In this document: piece after piece, positions 30,473 to 32,950 of the stretch
Numbering within the stretch: the stretch's first letter is position 1
Layout of the letters: each line of letters begins with the position of its first letter
Assembly (NCBI GenBank): GCA_030592645.1
Contig: JAUVIR010000037.1
Location: 1-32,950, forward strand
Direction of reading: 5' to 3'
Length of the DNA stretch: 32,950 bases
Origin: Candidatus Fermentibacterota bacterium
GTDB lineage: Bacteria; Fermentibacterota; Fermentibacteria; Fermentibacterales; JCC-6
Translations under genes and position numbers: made by a program
The notes under the pieces: model-generated
Databases searched by the model: none
What the model was told of the DNA's origin: nothing
Seen by the model: only the letters and a program-made list of their open reading frames with translations

Positions 30473-31669
30473 ATGAAATCTTCCATTAGTATACTGCATC
30501 CCATATTCTATCTGATGCTGATGATAATAACCTTATCCGTGTCGGTTGGAGCCGCAGAGTCGGTTCCGATTTACCTCAGCAGTGACTTCTGGAATTTCGT
30601 CTATGTAATAGATGCTCAGGTGATTGATATAAAGGGTTCGAATCTCATGGTCGAAGTAAACAGGTCATGGACCGACTACGCTGAATCCGGAGATATACTG
30701 ACTTTCTCTGTTCCAACATCCTACTGTATTCAAAGAGAAGGTATTATCACAAAGCCTCCACGGTTGCTTTTTCGCATAGGGGACAACTATCTGCTTTTCA
30801 GTGAGCAGAGTATACTGATGGGGTTCGGTATAGAAGGCACTGGCTTTTACCAGCTTAAGGGGTGTAGCGGATGGGGCATCAGTCCATCAATAATCAGTAT
30901 TGCTGAGCTTGACTCACTCGCTGTGCACATCGGCAACGATCCTGGCTTTGGCTCAAGGAAGTGGATTGCTGCGATTGCTTTCCCTTCTGGAGAGCGTTTA
31001 ACAGTCCAGGAATTGAATGATATATGTACAAGTAGAGGTACTGATGAAAAGAGACTATCTCCGATCTCATTCCGTTTCCAGAACAACTCTCTTCACTTTG
31101 ATAGACCATTTAATATGCCCTGGAGTAGGACTCACCTTATCCGTTTCTTCTCTGTCGTGGATTCTGTAGTCGGATCAAGGTTCTATGAGACGTTCATTCC
31201 GAGAGGTACTGTGCTTAGTACCCTTTGGGTTATAAAGTGGACCAAAGGACGCGATTTAGTGCTCACAGCCCCTGTCATGGAATGTATCTCCACTGGAGAG
31301 CACGAAATATCAACTCCAGTGAGTCTCGAATTTAATGGTTTTGGGATGACCCTGAATCTTTCGGAAGGATCGATGATCTTCAATTGGACTTTCCCTGAAA
31401 TTCCTTATCAGGAAGGACCTATGACTCTCATCTTCTATCCTCCAGAGAGATGGGAAAACTATTCCTCTCAGTTGCCAAGGATCTTACTTCAGTTTCCAGA
31501 AATCGAGTATGAACCAGGCATCCCGGAAGCGTTCACAATCGAAACAGCTTTATGCAACGAGCCTGAGATCCCGATTTATCTTTTCTATGCAGACAGCCTT
31601 AATAGCAAGTTTTATCCTGCATTCAGATTCAGTATCTCCATGGATGACTCGATAAGGAGTTCTCTGTGA
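30473..31669 (+). CDS. Secreted protein of unknown function (398 aa)
   Basis: An exported protein with signal peptide MKSSISILHPIFYLMLMIIT continuing to about residue 27. No family is recognised. The first ~110 residues (VIDAQVIDIKGSNLMVEVNR, a hydrophobic barrel-like stretch with SGDILTFSVPTSY) resemble an OB-like or TIMP/netrin-like beta barrel, a guess from pattern only. The rest is beta-rich, with many Pro and aromatic residues. Few cysteines are present. The ATG is taken at 30473, where the signal peptide starts; no strong ribosome site is seen. The last four bases overlap the next gene's GTG, so the two form a coupled pair lying between repeat copies B and C. The codon usage is AT-leaning compared with the redox operon. 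Confidence 0.7.
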   Translation: MKSSISILHPIFYLMLMIITLSVSVGAAESVPIYLSSDFWNFVYVIDAQVIDIKGSNLMVEVNRSWTDYAESGDILTFSVPTSYCIQREGIITKPPRLLFRIGDNYLLFSEQSILMGFGIEGTGFYQLKGCSGWGISPSIISIAELDSLAVHIGNDPGFGSRKWIAAIAFPSGERLTVQELNDICTSRGTDEKRLSPISFRFQNNSLHFDRPFNMPWSRTHLIRFFSVVDSVVGSRFYETFIPRGTVLSTLWVIKWTKGRDLVLTAPVMECISTGEHEISTPVSLEFNGFGMTLNLSEGSMIFNWTFPEIPYQEGPMTLIFYPPERWENYSSQLPRILLQFPEIEYEPGIPEAFTIETALCNEPEIPIYLFYADSLNSKFYPAFRFSISMDDSIRSSL

Positions 31670-32718
31670 TTTCCGATTCTAAGCCCTTGAGGAAGCTGCT
31701 AGTTACTTTGCTTCTCGTTCTGCTTTCGATTTGTGCATGTACTTTCCATAGATTTCAACCTGATGGGAAATCTGTTCCTCCGGATAGTCTGGTTTGTTTG
31801 CAGCAGAATGAACTGACTATAGCGTTTGTTAACGTCTGGTGTGGGGAAGGACCGGATCATTCAGTAATCATCGAGAATCTTGGTGATTTCTATTTGTACT
31901 CTCCTCCAGACTGGACTGTTGAGCAGCTGGAACTCGAGCTGCCTGTTCACTCAAGTGATTTACATAATCCATCACTCGATATGGTATATTGCAATGAAAT
32001 CAGTTGTCTGATTGCCCTAGTCGGCAATGGGATTTTCAGGATACCCTGGGGCGATCATGAAGCGGATAGTATTCTTGTTCTTGGCTTACATTATAACAAT
32101 AAATGCTTCTGGAATAATCTCATTCCTCTACAGGATGGGAAGAAACTCCTTGCAAGTATCGATAGGAACCTCTATTTGATCGATATTGAAACTATGACAG
32201 TGTTAGACACACTCCATTTTGAATATTGCATATCGACCAGCATCCTCGATAACGAAGGCACACTTGCCTATTTGTTACACTCAAACAAGGATTCAATTTC
32301 AATAATCGATATATCTGCTCCTGGTTCACTAGTAATTCAAAGAACATTGTATCCCGAGGTAGAGTTGGATACCATTGGCTTTATTAGTAGTGTCTTGGTT
32401 GGTCAGAGAAGAGGCAGTTTATTCATAATTGAGACTACTACAGGTGCTTGTACTAATATATGGTCTCCATCGGATAACTCATTTTGGCGTTATGAGTGGA
32501 TCCTGTCTTATCCCTGGGGGCCATACGTTCACAGAGTAGACCGTGAGAGCGATCTTCTGGAACTTATAGACCTAACTGACTTATCCGTTCTTCAATCTAT
32601 TTCACTTAATATGTTTTTCGATCCCCTTATTTGCTTCGTTACACCACAGGAAGGTATCCTCTATCATCCTCTGACCGGAGTAATATACAAACTCATCCGA
32701 TCACGTTGCCGATCATAA
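31666..32718 (+). CDS. Putative lipoprotein with beta-propeller-like repeats (350 aa)
   Basis: GTG 31666 overlaps the previous stop (GTGA) and follows AAGGAG seven bases earlier. The N-terminus LLVTLLLVLLSICACTF is a signal peptide with a likely lipobox ICAC. The mature chain shows repeating strand units such as NRNLYLIDIETMTVLDTLHF-like segments (RNLYLIDIETMTVLDTL, DSISIIDISAPGSLVIQ, GSLFIIETTTGACTNIW, DLLELIDLTDLSVLQSI), reminiscent of YVTN/WD-like beta propellers. No catalytic motif is seen. It is probably co-expressed with the secreted protein before it, perhaps as an envelope-bound partner. Confidence 0.7.
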   Translation: MISDSKPLRKLLVTLLLVLLSICACTFHRFQPDGKSVPPDSLVCLQQNELTIAFVNVWCGEGPDHSVIIENLGDFYLYSPPDWTVEQLELELPVHSSDLHNPSLDMVYCNEISCLIALVGNGIFRIPWGDHEADSILVLGLHYNNKCFWNNLIPLQDGKKLLASIDRNLYLIDIETMTVLDTLHFEYCISTSILDNEGTLAYLLHSNKDSISIIDISAPGSLVIQRTLYPEVELDTIGFISSVLVGQRRGSLFIIETTTGACTNIWSPSDNSFWRYEWILSYPWGPYVHRVDRESDLLELIDLTDLSVLQSISLNMFFDPLICFVTPQEGILYHPLTGVIYKLIRSRCRS

Positions 32719-32749
32719 GGAAAGATGGCACAAGAGACATTGGAGTTAT

Positions 32750-32950
32750 AGGATATCAAAGACCTTCAATATCATGGAGGCGTCGAAGGTTGACTTGTCA
32801 ATAATGGCTGGCATGAAGGGATTCACTTTGACTCGTTTCACTCGCTCAGTGTAAACTCACCATTTTGATCTTCGATCAAAGGTCCGAATCGTGAGCTTCA
32901 GTACAAAATCAAAAACCCCCATGAAGGGGGCTTTCAATTTTGTGGCTGGC
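32750..32950. repeat. Dispersed non-coding repeat, copy C (runs off the window)
   Basis: Contains the hairpin module with arms ACCTTC (32762-32767) and GAAGGT (32785-32790), TGGCTGGC (32805-32812), then a second module with AATCGTGAGCTTCAG and hairpin CCCCC (32916-32920) with GGGGG (32926-32930), and a second TGGCTGGC at the window end. The second module matches copy B and the first matches copy A. Confidence 0.65.

Noticed and set aside
28993..32950. Integron attC-like cassette sites for the dispersed repeats
   Set aside because: The cassette-like layout (toxin pair, Fic, unknown genes) is suggestive, but no RYYYAAC/GTTRRRY pair at the right spacing is present, and gene orientations differ.
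1..32950. CRISPR array, rRNA, complete tRNA, riboswitch or replication origin
   Set aside because: No regularly spaced direct repeats, no conserved rRNA segments, no fully pairing tRNA and no recognisable riboswitch core or DnaA-box cluster were seen.

Overview
The window looks like part of the chromosome of an uncultivated, anaerobic, Gram-negative-type bacterium. The evidence is a heavy-metal RND pump, several lipoproteins with lipobox signal peptides, many low-potential iron-sulfur proteins, a Rex redox repressor and a large complex-I-like membrane oxidoreductase. The style (tightly overlapping ATGA gene junctions, secreted acidic proteins, serpin, Mrp/Mbh-type complex) would fit a deep candidate phylum such as Fermentibacterota. 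That placement is an impression, not something the sequence proves.

Layout. 1-2057: end of a CusA/CzcA-type RND pump, a MOSC protein, and a convergent ChaN-like protein. 2058-3824: a low-GC, decayed stretch with a tRNA-like relic, tandem hairpins, a frameshifted NYN-domain gene, a short inverted-repeat element, a nucleotidyltransferase remnant with its middle deleted, and a small overlapping ORF. 3759-14710: the centrepiece, a 13-gene operon in which rex is followed by Mrp-like subunits (E, F, G, a MbhD-like subunit, a MbhE/F fusion, C, a double MrpD fusion) and complex-I-like subunits (NuoH, B, C, D), ending in a NuoI-type ferredoxin fused to a GltD/NfnL-type NAD(P)H flavoprotein. 14779-25805: housekeeping and envelope genes (MsrB-MsrA, glycosidase-like lipoprotein, zinc-ribbon membrane protein, serpin, adhesin-like DUF4097 protein, MATE pump, polyferredoxin, Cys-rich small proteins, PepSY-like membrane protein). 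25890-27218: a DEAD-box helicase with a DEGD motif II. 27219-32950: a second AT-rich accessory stretch with a truncated signal-peptide ORF, a Fic protein, an AbrB antitoxin with a nonsense-mutated PIN toxin, a two-gene secreted cassette, and three copies of a dispersed non-coding repeat.

How it fits together. The operon order matches the archaeal Mbh/Mbs family. The catalytic pair does not look like a hydrogenase: the large subunit keeps only three of the four nickel-iron cysteines, and the small subunit shows only three cluster cysteines. Together with the two antiporter modules this resembles the sulfane-sulfur reductase MBS rather than MBH. The covalent NAD(P)H module suggests an ion-pumping NAD(P)H- and/or ferredoxin-linked oxidoreductase. 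Rex, encoded first in the operon with a palindrome across its own promoter, probably ties expression to the NADH/NAD+ ratio.
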